DNA of 64,000 nucleotides from Pannonibacter tanglangensis (GTDB lineage: Bacteria; Pseudomonadota; Alphaproteobacteria; Rhizobiales; Stappiaceae), in assembly GCF_009915685.1 (NCBI RefSeq), contig NZ_JAABLP010000007.1. One strand, given 5' to 3'. Below are positions 23,503 through 32,836 of the stretch, piece by piece. A program made the position numbers and the translations under genes. The notes below the pieces were generated by a model. It had not been told where the DNA came from, made no database searches, and was given only the letters and a program-made list of their open reading frames with translations. Position 1 is the first letter of the stretch; the number at the start of each line of letters is the position of its first letter.

Positions 23503-25200
23503 TCAGTCCAGCGCGCGGCTTTCCAGCAACCGGCGGGCGATGACCTGGGCCTGGATTTCCGCGGCCCCCTCGAAGATGTTGAGGATGCGGGCATCGCAAA
23601 GAACACGGCTGATCTGGTACTCCAGCGCAAAGCCGTTGCCGCCATGGATCTGCAGCGCATTGTCTGCTGCCGCCCAGGCCACCCGGGCACCGAGCAGCTT
23701 GGCCATGCCGGCCTCGAGGTCACAGCGCCGGCCGGAGTCCTTTTCCCAGGCCGAGAAATAGGTCAGCTGGCGGGCAATCATCAGCTCGGCCGTGATCAGC
23801 GCCAGCTTGTCCGAGACGCGCGGGAAATTGATCAGCGCCTTGCCGAACTGGATCCGTTCCTCGGCATAGCGCAGGCCAAGGTCCAGCGCCGCCTGCGCGA
23901 CACCCAGCGCACGGGCGGCGGTCTGGATGCGGGCCCCCTCGAAGGTCTGCATCAGCTGCTTGAAGCCCTGGCCGGTCTCGCCGCCGAGCAGGTTTTCCGC
24001 CTTCACCTCGAAGCCGTCGAAGGCGATCTCGTATTCCTTCATGCCGCGATAGCCGAGCACCTCGATCTCGCCGCCGGACATGCCCTCGGCCGGGAACGGG
24101 TCCTCGTCGGTGCCGCGCGGCTTTTCGGCGATGAACATCGACAGGCCCTTGTAGCCCGGCTCTTCGGGGTTGGTGCGGGCCAGCAGGGTCATGATGTCGG
24201 CGCGGACCGGATGGGTGATCCAGGTCTTGTTGCCGGAGATCTTCCAGACATCCCCGTCCAGCACCGCACGGGTGCGCAGGGAGGCCAGGTCGGAGCCGGT
24301 GTTGGGCTCGGTGAAGACGGCCGTCGGCAGGATCTCGCCGGAGGCGATCAGCGGCAGCCACCTCTGCTTCTGCTCTTCCGTGCCGCCGCACAGGATCAGC
24401 TCGCCTGCGATCTCCGAGCGGGTGCCCAGCGAGCCGACGCCGATGTAGGCGCGCGACAGCTCTTCGGAGACGACGCACATGCTCTCCTTGCCGAGGCCGA
24501 GCCCGCCGTATTCCTCCGGGATCGTCAGGCCGAAGACGCCAAGCTCGGCCATCTGGGCAATGACCTCGAGCGGGATGTAGTCATTCCTGAGGTGCCACTC
24601 ATGCGCGTATGGCACCACCTTGTCCTCGGCAAAGCGGCGCATCTCGCCGCGGATCTGTTCCAGCGTCGCGTCAAGACCGCTGTCGCCGAAGATCGAGCGG
24701 GAGGCCTGGTGACGGATCAGCTCCGCCAGCCGGGCGCGGACGGCCGGCGTGTTGCCCTCCGCCATCAGCTGCTCGATGGCCGGCGTGCGGGCGGCGGCGA
24801 TCTCTGCCGCGCTCAGGCCCAGATCGCCGAGGCGGACGAATTCGCCCTGGTTCATCGGGATGCCGCCGAAGATCTGCGCCAGATACTCGGCAAAGCCCAG
24901 CCGGACGATCAGCTCCTCGATCTCGCCGTGGCGACCCTGCTCGCGCAGGCGCAGCTGATAGGCGTCCAGCTGGCGCAGCGCCTCGCCATAGGTCGCAAGC
25001 CAGGCGAGGCCGTGGGTTGCGCGCTGCTCGCGGTCCACCAGCTCGGACGAGATCTTGCCGCCCTTGCTGACCGCCTCGCGCACGCGGCGCGTGGCCGTGT
25101 CGACCAGCGAGCTGATCGTTTCGACGGCCGCGCGGGTCTGCGTCAGAAGCTCGTCTCCGGGCGCAGTCGGGGCACTGGCGCGGTTGAGGGCAGTGGTCAT
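23503..25200 (-). CDS. mcd: (2S)-methylsuccinyl-CoA dehydrogenase, ethylmalonyl-CoA pathway
   Basis: A 565-residue flavin-dependent acyl-CoA dehydrogenase. The usual ACAD domains start near residue 175 (RRFAEDKVVPYAHEWHLRND), with LTIPEEYGGLGLGKESMCVV, FTEPNTGSDLASL, and the C-terminal ILNIFEGAAEIQAQ. It has an extra ~170-residue N-terminal domain not found in ordinary acyl-CoA dehydrogenases; this length and extension are typical of Mcd, which oxidises methylsuccinyl-CoA to mesaconyl-CoA during acetyl-CoA assimilation. The ATG at 25200 gives MTTALNRASA; an extension to 25263 is unsupported. No ecm, ccr or mch gene is nearby. Confidence 0.85.
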   Translation of the reverse strand: MTTALNRASAPTAPGDELLTQTRAAVETISSLVDTATRRVREAVSKGGKISSELVDREQRATHGLAWLATYGEALRQLDAYQLRLREQGRHGEIEELIVRLGFAEYLAQIFGGIPMNQGEFVRLGDLGLSAAEIAAARTPAIEQLMAEGNTPAVRARLAELIRHQASRSIFGDSGLDATLEQIRGEMRRFAEDKVVPYAHEWHLRNDYIPLEVIAQMAELGVFGLTIPEEYGGLGLGKESMCVVSEELSRAYIGVGSLGTRSEIAGELILCGGTEEQKQRWLPLIASGEILPTAVFTEPNTGSDLASLRTRAVLDGDVWKISGNKTWITHPVRADIMTLLARTNPEEPGYKGLSMFIAEKPRGTDEDPFPAEGMSGGEIEVLGYRGMKEYEIAFDGFEVKAENLLGGETGQGFKQLMQTFEGARIQTAARALGVAQAALDLGLRYAEERIQFGKALINFPRVSDKLALITAELMIARQLTYFSAWEKDSGRRCDLEAGMAKLLGARVAWAAADNALQIHGGNGFALEYQISRVLCDARILNIFEGAAEIQAQVIARRLLESRALD

Positions 25201-25438
25201 GGGTCCGTCCCTTTGCGTTTGTTGTTCGCGGCGTCGAAATCCGGCAAGCATGTTGCGTTGCACCTTACGCTTTGTCGAGGGCTGTGGATGTACGCCTTTT
25301 GGCTGACGGCCGCGGTTTTCTGCCTCAGGGGCTGGTCCGGGCCCGTGGCTGGCGCCGCCCGGGACTGCTGCGGTGCCGCGTCCGGCGGCCCGGCGTGGCA
25401 GGGTTGACGCCGGCCCCGGCGACAGGCGAGATCAGGGC

Positions 25439-26335
25439 ATGATGCCCCGGCCCGCCCTCAGCGCCCCCTTGCGCGATGCCTATCGTGTCCTTGCCGACGC
25501 CTTCGGTCATTTCAACACCGATGATGGCTGGGCGATGGCGAGCCATGTGGCGCTGTCCACTCTCCTTGCGCTGTTTCCGTTCCTGATCTTCATCGCAGCA
25601 CTTGCCGGCTTTCTGGGCTTCGGCGAGGCCGCGCCGCGGGTGTCGCAGCTGATCTTCGATGCCTGGCCCGATGCGGTCGCGGCCCCGGTCGCCAACGAGA
25701 TCAGCAAGGTGCTCACCGTTCCGCGCGGCGACCTGCTGACCTTCGGCGTCATCGCCGCGCTGTGGTTCTCCTCGAACGGCGTCAGCGCCGTCCGTGTCGC
25801 CCTCAACCGCGCCTACCGGGTCACAGAGACACGGAATTTCCTCGTCCTGCGCCTGCAGTCCATCCTGGTGGTGCTGTTCGGGGCCGTTGCCCTCATCGCC
25901 TTCACGCTGCTCATCGTCCTTGCCCCGCTGGCGATGGCGGCCGCGCAACGGTTCGCGCCGGCGCTGGCCGCCTGGTTCGACCAGCTCCATGTCGCCCGCT
26001 ACGTGGTGGCGGGGCTCATCAGCACGGCCGGCCTTCTCGTGGTGCATGTGGTGCTGCCGGCCGGTCGGCGGCAGCTTCTCGACATCCTGCCCGGCGTCCT
26101 GCTGACGCTTGCGCTCTGGATCGGCTCCGGCATGCTGTTCGGCATGTATCTGGCGACCTATGCCAACTATGTCTCCACCTACGCCGGGCTGGCCGGTGTC
26201 ATGACGGCGCTGGTGTTCCTGTACATGGTGGCGCTGGCGCTGCTGGCCGGCGGCGAGCTCAACGCATCCCTGCTGCGGGCGCGCCGGATCAGACAGCGTC
26301 GGCGGGCGGGGGAGGGGTCCGCTTCCGCCGGATGA
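25439..26335 (+). CDS. YihY/virulence factor BrkB family membrane protein
   Basis: A 298-residue protein with about six membrane segments. Family features are the N-terminal DDGWAMASHVALSTLLALFP, the ALWFSSNGVSAVRVALNRAY motif and the C-terminal YANYVSTYAGLAGVMTALVF. YihY/BrkB proteins were once called ribonuclease BN by mistake; their function is unknown. Two ATG codons lie in tandem at 25439 and 25442. Its last 47 bases overlap the 3' end of the EamA transporter gene on the other strand. Confidence 0.9.
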   Translation: MMPRPALSAPLRDAYRVLADAFGHFNTDDGWAMASHVALSTLLALFPFLIFIAALAGFLGFGEAAPRVSQLIFDAWPDAVAAPVANEISKVLTVPRGDLLTFGVIAALWFSSNGVSAVRVALNRAYRVTETRNFLVLRLQSILVVLFGAVALIAFTLLIVLAPLAMAAAQRFAPALAAWFDQLHVARYVVAGLISTAGLLVVHVVLPAGRRQLLDILPGVLLTLALWIGSGMLFGMYLATYANYVSTYAGLAGVMTALVFLYMVALALLAGGELNASLLRARRIRQRRRAGEGSASAG

Positions 26336-27251
26336 GCAGGATCGCCGCCACCACAAGCCCCATGCCGGCGATCTGGACCGGCGCCAGCCGCTCGCCGAAC
26401 AGGAAGTAGCTCTCGATCGTCGTGGCCACCGGCACCAGATAGAACAGCGAGGCAACCTCGGCCACGGCGCCGGCCCGGATCAGGTACATCAGCAGCAGGA
26501 TGGCGCCGATCGACAGCACGAGCACCAGCCAGGCCAGCGCAAACACGAATTGCGGGCTCCAGTCGATCTGCCAGCTCTCTCCGAGCGTCATGGGCAGCGA
26601 CACGATCAGCGCGCCGACATACTGCCACACCGTGGCGGTGACGTGATCCGTCGCAGGCACGAAGCGCTTCTGGTACACGGTGCCGAAGCTCATGGCGAGA
26701 ACGGCCGCCGCCATCGCGGTGATCGTGGCAATCGTGATCCCCGATCCGTCGAGGCCGAGCTTCGGCCCGACGATCAGCACCAGCCCGAGCGAGCCGAGCG
26801 CCATGCCGGCCCAGTGGCGCGGGCCGATCCGGTCACCGAGCAGCCACCCGGCCGCCAGGGCCGTCAGAACCGGCTGCAGTCCGACCATCAGCGCGCTGGC
26901 GCCGGCCGGCATGCCGCGATCAATTGCCCAGAAGACGCCACCGAGATAAATCCCGTGAACAAGCATGCCGGTGACAATGCAGTGCAGGATTGCCGGCGTG
27001 TTGTTTGGCCATTTTGATCCTGCTGCAACTGCGAAGACAAGCAGGAAGGGAAGTACAGCAAGGTATCTTACCGAGAGAAAGACAAATGGATCTGCGTAGG
27101 GCGCGCCCAGTTTCGAGCCAATGAAGCCTGTCGACCAGAGCAAAACGAAAAGACCTGGCGCTATGGTTGCAAGAATTGGCTTTTGCACGCGGGGTGTCCA
27201 CTGTTTATGGCCTGGACCGAATCCAAACTGAATAGAATTTGGGCTCTTCAC
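26289..27251 (-). CDS. EamA/DMT-family transporter (ten membrane segments)
   Basis: A 320-residue drug/metabolite transporter with two EamA repeats, from PGLFVLLWSTGFIGSKLG to LAPVQIAGMGLVVAAILLI. The start is a GTG at 27251 with no clear ribosome binding site; GTG at 27188 (VQKPILATIAPG) is a credible alternative. The 3' end overlaps the BrkB-family gene by 47 bp. The first ~310 bases (26940-27250) are near 50% GC, against about 67% in the rest and in the neighbours, and use codons such as TCT, ATT, CCA and AAT. This suggests that the 5' third was acquired by recombination. Substrate unknown. Confidence 0.85.
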   Translation of the reverse strand: MKSPNSIQFGFGPGHKQWTPRVQKPILATIAPGLFVLLWSTGFIGSKLGAPYADPFVFLSVRYLAVLPFLLVFAVAAGSKWPNNTPAILHCIVTGMLVHGIYLGGVFWAIDRGMPAGASALMVGLQPVLTALAAGWLLGDRIGPRHWAGMALGSLGLVLIVGPKLGLDGSGITIATITAMAAAVLAMSFGTVYQKRFVPATDHVTATVWQYVGALIVSLPMTLGESWQIDWSPQFVFALAWLVLVLSIGAILLLMYLIRAGAVAEVASLFYLVPVATTIESYFLFGERLAPVQIAGMGLVVAAILLIRRKRTPPPPADAV

Positions 27252-27357
27252 GACTTGAAAATGACGTAGCGTGTTGAGCGGATGTTAACTGCTCCCGCGC
27301 CATGGTCGAGGGGACACGAAAGCTGTCCTTGCGGACGGTTGTTAAGGGTTTCGCGCA

Positions 27358-29403
27358 ATGAGCCGTGCTTTTCAATCCCCCTCGTCTGTCACCGGACCGG
27401 ATGCCGTCGCTGAAGGGACCGGCCTCCTGTCCGGTATGACTGTCCGGTTCCGGATCATCATCCTCAGCCTGATCTCGACCCTCGGCCTGATCGCTGTCGG
27501 CTCGGTGTTCTGGTGGAGCCAGTCGCGTGTGGACAGCGCATTTCTCGCCTCGGGTGAGAACACGGCCCTGTCGCGCGCGACGCTGGACCTGCTCGTGGCC
27601 GCCGACGACCTGAGGCTGCTGGAAAAGGGCTACCTGGTCGCCCCCTCCGACGCCGCCCATGCTGCCCTGCTGGCCGGGCATCAGGAAACGGTCGCACGGC
27701 TTGCCCAGGTGCGCCAGATCCCGGCAGCAGCGGGACTGTCCGCGCAGACGGCCGACATCGCCGACACTCTGGACGGGATCGTCGGTGCCTTCAACCAGCT
27801 GCATGACGTGCAGGAGACGATCGGCTTCGATGCGGCCTCCGGCCTGCGCGCCCAGCTGGCCGACCTGTCCGGCAAGGCCAAGACCCGGATCGACGACGAG
27901 CTGAAGTTCGGCGGCAACTCGGACTTCGAGAAGCTCGCGCGCACCGTGATGGACGTGCAGCTGTCGGAAAGCCGGTTTACCCAGTCGGGCGGCAAGCCGG
28001 ACCTGCGGGAGGCCTTCGAGAAGTCCTATGCCGTGTTCCAGAAGCTGATCGGTCGCGTCTACATCCCGAACGAGGTGAAGGCCGAGATCGAGGGTCACAT
28101 GACCGCCTACAAGGCTGCCTTCGACGCCTACGCCGCCGCGCTCCAGGACCGGCAGACCAAGATCACGCTGGCGGAGGACCTCTTTGGCCTGCTGCCGCCG
28201 CATATCGAGGCGCTGCTGACAGCCGCCCAGACCGGAGATGCGGCTGCACGCAGCGAGCTGGAAGAGATCCGCACCCTGTCCTCCAAGGTGATGTATGGCG
28301 TCATCGGCGCGCTGGTCGTGGTGCTCTCCGGCCTTGCGATCATGATCGGACGCTCGATTGCAGCGCCTCTCGCCAGCCTGCAGACCTCGATGGAGGTGCT
28401 GGCCTCCGGCAAGACCGACATCCAGCTGCCGGCCGGGACTGGCCGCGACGAGATTTCCGCGATGGTTCGGACCGTGCGTGTCTTCCGCGACAACGCGGCC
28501 GAGCGCTACCGCCTCGCGGCGGAGCAGGCCCGGGAGAACGAGGGCCGTGATGCCCGCGTGGCCCGGCTCGAGGCGATCATTTCCAACTTCGAGGCCGCGG
28601 TGCAGCGCTCGCTCGACAGCCTCGACCACGCCTCCCGGGATCTGGACAAGGCCTCCAGCGCCGTGGAAACCGCATCCGACGAGGTGGCCGCCCTCGCCGA
28701 CCAGGCCGGCAACAGCGTCCGCGTCGCGGCGCAGAACGTGACCTCTGCCGCCGGGGCGACCGAGGAACTTGCCGCCTCGATCCGCGACATCGCCTCGCAG
28801 GCCGGCCGCTCGACCCAGGTTGCCAAGCGGGCTGTGGCCGGTGCCGACAGCACCTTCTCCACCATGCAGGACCTCTCCAGCGCCGCCGACCGGATCGGCG
28901 CCGTCATGAGCCTGATCCGCGACATTGCCAACCAGACCAACCTGCTGGCGCTGAACGCGACCATCGAGGCCGCCCGTGCAGGGGAGGCCGGCAAGGGCTT
29001 CGCGGTCGTGGCGGCGGAAGTGAAGCAGCTCGCCGACCAGACCGCCAAGGCGACCGAGGACATCGCCAAGCAGGTCGAGGCCATCCAGAGCGCCTCCGCC
29101 GGGGCCGTGACCGCGATTTCGGAAGTTCGCGACATCATCGCCGACATGGACGGGCTAGCCTCTGCCGTCGCTCAGGCGGTCGAGCAGCAGGACCGCGCCG
29201 TGTCGGGCATTTCCCGCAACGTCGCGGATGCCTCGAACCGCTCCGAGGAGGGCGCCGACCGGATGGCCGCCGTCGTCAGCGCGACCGACCATGCCCGGGC
29301 CTCGGGCGACGAGGTCGACCGCCTGTCGAAGGTGCTCTCCGAGCAGGCGGCCCTGCTGCGGCGCGAGGTGCGGCAGTTCCTCGACGGGGTCCGCGCGGCC
29401 TGA
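27358..29403 (+). CDS. Methyl-accepting chemotaxis protein (HAMP + MCP signalling domain)
   Basis: A 681-residue transmembrane chemoreceptor. A first membrane helix (IIILSLISTLGLIAVGSVFWW, about 36-56) is followed by a ~255-residue all-helical periplasmic region, of the size of the HBM ligand-binding module (conserved-looking QETIGFDAASGLRAQL). The second helix is at about 317-335, HAMP follows, and the cytoplasmic tip contains the conserved IADQTNLLALNATIEAARAG-like sequence (IANQTNLLALNATIEAARAGE). Ligand unknown. It has no che gene neighbours here. Confidence 0.94.
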   Translation: MSRAFQSPSSVTGPDAVAEGTGLLSGMTVRFRIIILSLISTLGLIAVGSVFWWSQSRVDSAFLASGENTALSRATLDLLVAADDLRLLEKGYLVAPSDAAHAALLAGHQETVARLAQVRQIPAAAGLSAQTADIADTLDGIVGAFNQLHDVQETIGFDAASGLRAQLADLSGKAKTRIDDELKFGGNSDFEKLARTVMDVQLSESRFTQSGGKPDLREAFEKSYAVFQKLIGRVYIPNEVKAEIEGHMTAYKAAFDAYAAALQDRQTKITLAEDLFGLLPPHIEALLTAAQTGDAAARSELEEIRTLSSKVMYGVIGALVVVLSGLAIMIGRSIAAPLASLQTSMEVLASGKTDIQLPAGTGRDEISAMVRTVRVFRDNAAERYRLAAEQARENEGRDARVARLEAIISNFEAAVQRSLDSLDHASRDLDKASSAVETASDEVAALADQAGNSVRVAAQNVTSAAGATEELAASIRDIASQAGRSTQVAKRAVAGADSTFSTMQDLSSAADRIGAVMSLIRDIANQTNLLALNATIEAARAGEAGKGFAVVAAEVKQLADQTAKATEDIAKQVEAIQSASAGAVTAISEVRDIIADMDGLASAVAQAVEQQDRAVSGISRNVADASNRSEEGADRMAAVVSATDHARASGDEVDRLSKVLSEQAALLRREVRQFLDGVRAA

Positions 29404-29452
29404 TCACGCAGCCTGATCACTCTGCCTGATCACTCTGCCTGACCGGGCTGCA
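29401..29452 (+). repeat. 13-nt tandem repeat starting at the chemoreceptor stop codon
   Basis: The unit TGATCACTCTGCC (first copy TGATCACGCAGCC, last copy TGACCGGGCTGC) is repeated about four times. TGA codons occur at 29401, 29414, 29427 and 29440, so all three reading frames are closed within 40 bases of the stop. Confidence 0.85.
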
Positions 29453-29682
29453 GATCCGGGCTCCCTCTCCGGGCCACTTCCGGGTCATGTTTTCGTGGGG
29501 CGCGCGGCCAAGGGTCGCGCGCCTTCGCGTTGTGGTTCCTCCTGTCTGGTTCTTCCCCCGCCGGCCGTGCACTCTATCCCCCGTTTGCCGTGGCCCGGGC
29601 CGGAACGCCTTTGCCTTGGGCGCGGCGCTCCGCTATCCCTGTCCGGCTTCGCATGTCGGAATTACCCATGACAGGAGTGGTC

Positions 29683-30873
29683 ATGCAGGACAGCATCGTC
29701 ATCGTTGGCGCCGGTCAGGCCGGCGCCCAGGTCGCCCAGTCGCTGCGTCAGGGCGGCCATGCCGGGTCCATCCGCCTCATTGGCGAGGAGGCGCATCCGC
29801 CCTACCAGCGCCCGCCGCTGTCGAAGAAATTCCTCGCCGGGGAAACGGACGCGGAAGGCCTGTGGCTGCGACCCGCAGCCTTTTACGAGACACAGTCAGT
29901 TGATCTCCTCACGGGCAGCGAAGTCGCCGCCATCGACCGCGAGGGTCACGCCGTCGTCCTGTCGACCGGTGAGCGCGTGCCCTATGACAAGCTGGTGCTG
30001 GCAACCGGCACGCGGGCGCGCCGCATTCCGGTGCCGGGCGCAGATCTCGCCGGTGTCCTGACCTTGCGCTCCATCGCCGATGTGGACCGGATCCGGTCGG
30101 CCCTGGCGGCACAGGAGCGTCTGGCCGTGATCGGCGCCGGTTACATCGGTCTCGAGGTTGCCGCTGTTGCACGCGCCATGGGCAAGACGGTCACGGTGAT
30201 CGAGGCGCAGGACCGCGTGCTGAAACGTGTCGTCTCGCCCGTCATTTCCGCCTTCTACGAGGCGCTGCACCGGTCGAAGGGCGTCGACCTGCGGCTGGGC
30301 ACGGGCCTCTCGGGTCTTGAGGGCGCGGAGGGGGCCGTCACCGGCGTCCGTCTCGCTGATGGCAGCCTGGTCCCGGCTGGCCTCGTGCTGATGGCCGTGG
30401 GTGCGGAGCCGAATGACGCGCTGGCCGAGGCGGCCGGGCTCGAGACCGACAACGGTATCCTCGTCGATGGCGGCGGACAGACCAGCGATCCGGACATCTA
30501 TGCCGCCGGCGACTGCACCCGCTTCTTCCTGCCGCGCTATGACCGCTCCGTGCGGCTGGAAAGCGTGCAGAACGCCATCGACCAGGCCAAGCTCGTCGCC
30601 CAGTCGATCCTGGGTCAGGAGGTGGACTATGATCCGCTGCCCTGGTTCTGGTCCGACCAGTATCACGTCAAGCTGCAGATCGCCGGCCTGTCGGAAGGCT
30701 ATGACGAGGTCGTCACCGTGGGCGAACCGACCGAGGACAAGTTCTACGTCGCCTATCTGCAGAAAGGCCGGCTGATTGCCGTCGACAGCATCAACTCGCC
30801 GCGCTCGCACATGATGGCCCGCAAGGCGATCGGCGAGCCCTGGCGCGCCGATCTTCTGCCCGCCGCAGCCTGA
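29683..30873 (+). CDS. NAD(P)H-dependent FAD oxidoreductase, ferredoxin/rubredoxin reductase type
   Basis: A 396-residue flavoprotein. The FAD dinucleotide-binding loop is GAGQAG at residues 9-14, the NAD(P)H loop is VIGAGYIGLEVAA near 150, and the second FAD motif is IYAAGDCTRF. The C-terminal ~75 residues match the reductase_C domain (PWFWSDQYHVKLQIAGL). Such enzymes pass electrons to a [2Fe-2S] ferredoxin or rubredoxin that serves a P450 or Rieske oxygenase, as in rhodocoxin or putidaredoxin reductases. No ferredoxin or oxygenase is adjacent, so the partner is unknown. The ATG at 29683 follows AGGAGTGGTC; further upstream ATGs at 29653 and 29668 are less likely. Confidence 0.9.
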   Translation: MQDSIVIVGAGQAGAQVAQSLRQGGHAGSIRLIGEEAHPPYQRPPLSKKFLAGETDAEGLWLRPAAFYETQSVDLLTGSEVAAIDREGHAVVLSTGERVPYDKLVLATGTRARRIPVPGADLAGVLTLRSIADVDRIRSALAAQERLAVIGAGYIGLEVAAVARAMGKTVTVIEAQDRVLKRVVSPVISAFYEALHRSKGVDLRLGTGLSGLEGAEGAVTGVRLADGSLVPAGLVLMAVGAEPNDALAEAAGLETDNGILVDGGGQTSDPDIYAAGDCTRFFLPRYDRSVRLESVQNAIDQAKLVAQSILGQEVDYDPLPWFWSDQYHVKLQIAGLSEGYDEVVTVGEPTEDKFYVAYLQKGRLIAVDSINSPRSHMMARKAIGEPWRADLLPAAA

Positions 30874-30877
30874 CGGA

Positions 30878-31891
30878 TCATGGCGTGCCGTAGAGCGCCT
30901 TGAACCGGGCCTCGACCGCCGGGGCCCGGTCATAGTGATGGATCACGGCGAAGCGCTCGCCGGCGCGGGTCAGGACCACGCCGTCCTCGAAGCGCGGTAG
31001 CGTTGCCGGGTCGGCAAAGGCGCCGGGGCTTTTCGACGGTTCCATCAGCGTGCAGGCGTGCAGGGTCCAAGGCTGCTGCCAGTCGGTCAGCAGCGTGATC
31101 CGGCCGAAGGCGCCGAAGGACAGGAGCTGGTTGAAGGCGATCTGGTCGCCGATGCGCTTGCTCTGGTCGAAGTAGTAGTTCGCCAGCATCAGCTCCAGCA
31201 TCGGCTCGAACCGGCCGGCAAAGAAGCCGCAGCAGATCACCGGCTTGCCCGCGACACGGCGCAGCGCGTGCTTGCCGAAGGCCTTGATCGTCATGCGGTG
31301 GTTCCACGGATCGTCATGCGTGATGCCTTCCACCGAGGCGAGCAGGTCCTTGTCCGCCGGCAGGTTCGCGGCGATCCAGTCGAAGGGATTGCCCTGGAAC
31401 GCCACGTCGCGGGCGTCGGAGAAGGCCAGGAACCGGAACGTCTCGCCGGTGCGCTCGGCGTGGTCGCGCAGGAGTTCGCTCGAGTGGAAGAAACGGCGGT
31501 CGTGGATCTTGTCGCGGAAGCGCAGGATGCGGCGCGTCCAGGTCCAGCGGCCGTCGACCCTGAGCTTGCGGCCGTCGAGATGGTCGGCCAGTTCCTCGTC
31601 GAGCTGGCTGTAGCGGTAGCGCGGGCCATCCTGGCGATAGGTGAAGACGACGGCGCCCTGCGCCTCCATCCAGTGCACCAGCTCGGCGTCGACGTCATAG
31701 GCGACGACGAAGATGCGCCCGGCAAATCCCGTTGCCTTCAGCGAATTGAACCACACGGCCATGTCGGCCGGCCGGTAGCCGGAGACGGCTGTGACGATGG
31801 CGTCCAGCGGGCCGTCGGAGCGGATCGGCTCCACCGGGGTGCTGTGCCAGCCCGGAACAGTGGGAACGGGCAGGGCGGATCTGGTGCTCAT
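30878..31891 (-). CDS. Putative nucleotide-sugar transferase-like protein
   Basis: A 337-residue cytosolic-looking protein. The N-terminus contains a Rossmann-like segment (AIVTAVSGYRPADMAVWFNS, GRIFVVAYDVD), and a DxxD motif occurs in LAFSDARDVAFQGNPFDW in the position of a GT-A glycosyltransferase metal site. The tail RFAVIHHYDRAPAVEARF also fits such a fold. No family can be named with confidence, and no carbohydrate or envelope genes are next to it. It converges on the flavoprotein gene with only four bases between stops, and the hydrolase gene is 11 bp upstream in the same direction, so the two are probably cotranscribed. Confidence 0.6.
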   Translation of the reverse strand: MSTRSALPVPTVPGWHSTPVEPIRSDGPLDAIVTAVSGYRPADMAVWFNSLKATGFAGRIFVVAYDVDAELVHWMEAQGAVVFTYRQDGPRYRYSQLDEELADHLDGRKLRVDGRWTWTRRILRFRDKIHDRRFFHSSELLRDHAERTGETFRFLAFSDARDVAFQGNPFDWIAANLPADKDLLASVEGITHDDPWNHRMTIKAFGKHALRRVAGKPVICCGFFAGRFEPMLELMLANYYFDQSKRIGDQIAFNQLLSFGAFGRITLLTDWQQPWTLHACTLMEPSKSPGAFADPATLPRFEDGVVLTRAGERFAVIHHYDRAPAVEARFKALYGTP

Positions 31892-31902
31892 CGTCCGCCC
31901 CC

Positions 31903-32703
31903 TTATCGCGCCGCGCTGGCTTCGAGAATGAGCCGGATCACCGCCTGCGGGTTCTCCAGATGCGGCATGTGGCCCATGCCGTCGAACAGGTGGCAGGCAA
32001 TGGTGCCCGGCAGGGCGTCCGCCTGATGCACCGGCAGCACCCGGTCCTGCCGGCCCCAGATCAGCTTCACCGGCATGCCGAGGTCGGCAAGCGCCTCGCG
32101 CGGCAGGGTCTTCTGCCCGTCGCCGTCCAGGATGTCCTCGACGATGGTGGTCAGCGCCTCGATGGCGCCGGGCCGCTGGCGCAGCTCGGCCGCATGGCGT
32201 GCAAAGAGGCGCGGCATGCGGAAGCCGAAGCCGAAGAACTGCTCGAGCAGCGGTTCCAGCGCGGCCTCGTCGGCGGTCTGGGCATAGCGGCGCAGGAGCT
32301 TGTGGTTGATCTCCGTGCCGAAACCTCCGGGGGCAAGAAGGGTGAGGCTGGCAACGCGTTCCGGTGCCCGCATGGCGACCAGCGCCGCCACCGCGCCGCC
32401 CATGGAATGGCCGACCAGATGCACCGGCGCGAGATCCAGCGCCTCCAGAGACCGGATCACGGCCTTGGCGGAAACACCGGCGTTGCCGATCGTCGGCCAG
32501 TCGAGCGCCTTGCCGTGGCCCGGAAGATCAAAGGCGATGGTCCGCCGGCGGGTGGACAGGCCCGTCTGGATGTTCAGCCAGGTCTGGTGGTCGCCACCAA
32601 ATCCGTGCAGCAGCACGATCGGGGCGCCGGCGCCGTCGCCCTGGACATGATGGGGCAGGGAGGCCCTGCTCTGGGGCAGAAGCGGACTGGCCGGGCTGGA
32701 CAT
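31903..32703 (-). CDS. Alpha/beta hydrolase
   Basis: A 266-residue hydrolase. The oxyanion hole is HGFGGDHQTW, the nucleophile elbow GHSMGG, and the C-terminal catalytic His sits in GMGHMPHLENP; the acid is the Asp of WGRQDRVLP. The sequence resembles the MhpC-like or acetoin-dehydrogenase-type hydrolase group; no lipoyl domain is present. The ATG at 32703 follows AAGGAACCGACC. Its 3' neighbour 11 bp away is the putative transferase gene. Confidence 0.88.
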   Translation of the reverse strand: MSSPASPLLPQSRASLPHHVQGDGAGAPIVLLHGFGGDHQTWLNIQTGLSTRRRTIAFDLPGHGKALDWPTIGNAGVSAKAVIRSLEALDLAPVHLVGHSMGGAVAALVAMRAPERVASLTLLAPGGFGTEINHKLLRRYAQTADEAALEPLLEQFFGFGFRMPRLFARHAAELRQRPGAIEALTTIVEDILDGDGQKTLPREALADLGMPVKLIWGRQDRVLPVHQADALPGTIACHLFDGMGHMPHLENPQAVIRLILEASAAR

Positions 32704-32836
32704 GGTCGGTTCCTTGTCGCAATCATCTCGGCACACTGATAGCGGTGGCCGGCGCCAAAGGAAAGCAGCCGGCGGCGCGGGTGCTGGTGCCATCCCTTCG
32801 GCAAAAGGACGGATGGACAGGGACGGCAGAGTGGAC

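Noticed and set aside
29499..29523. GGCGCGCG/CGCGCGCC hairpin after the chemoreceptor as a terminator
   Set aside because: Nine-base loop and only TTCG after it; could form by chance in such GC-rich DNA.
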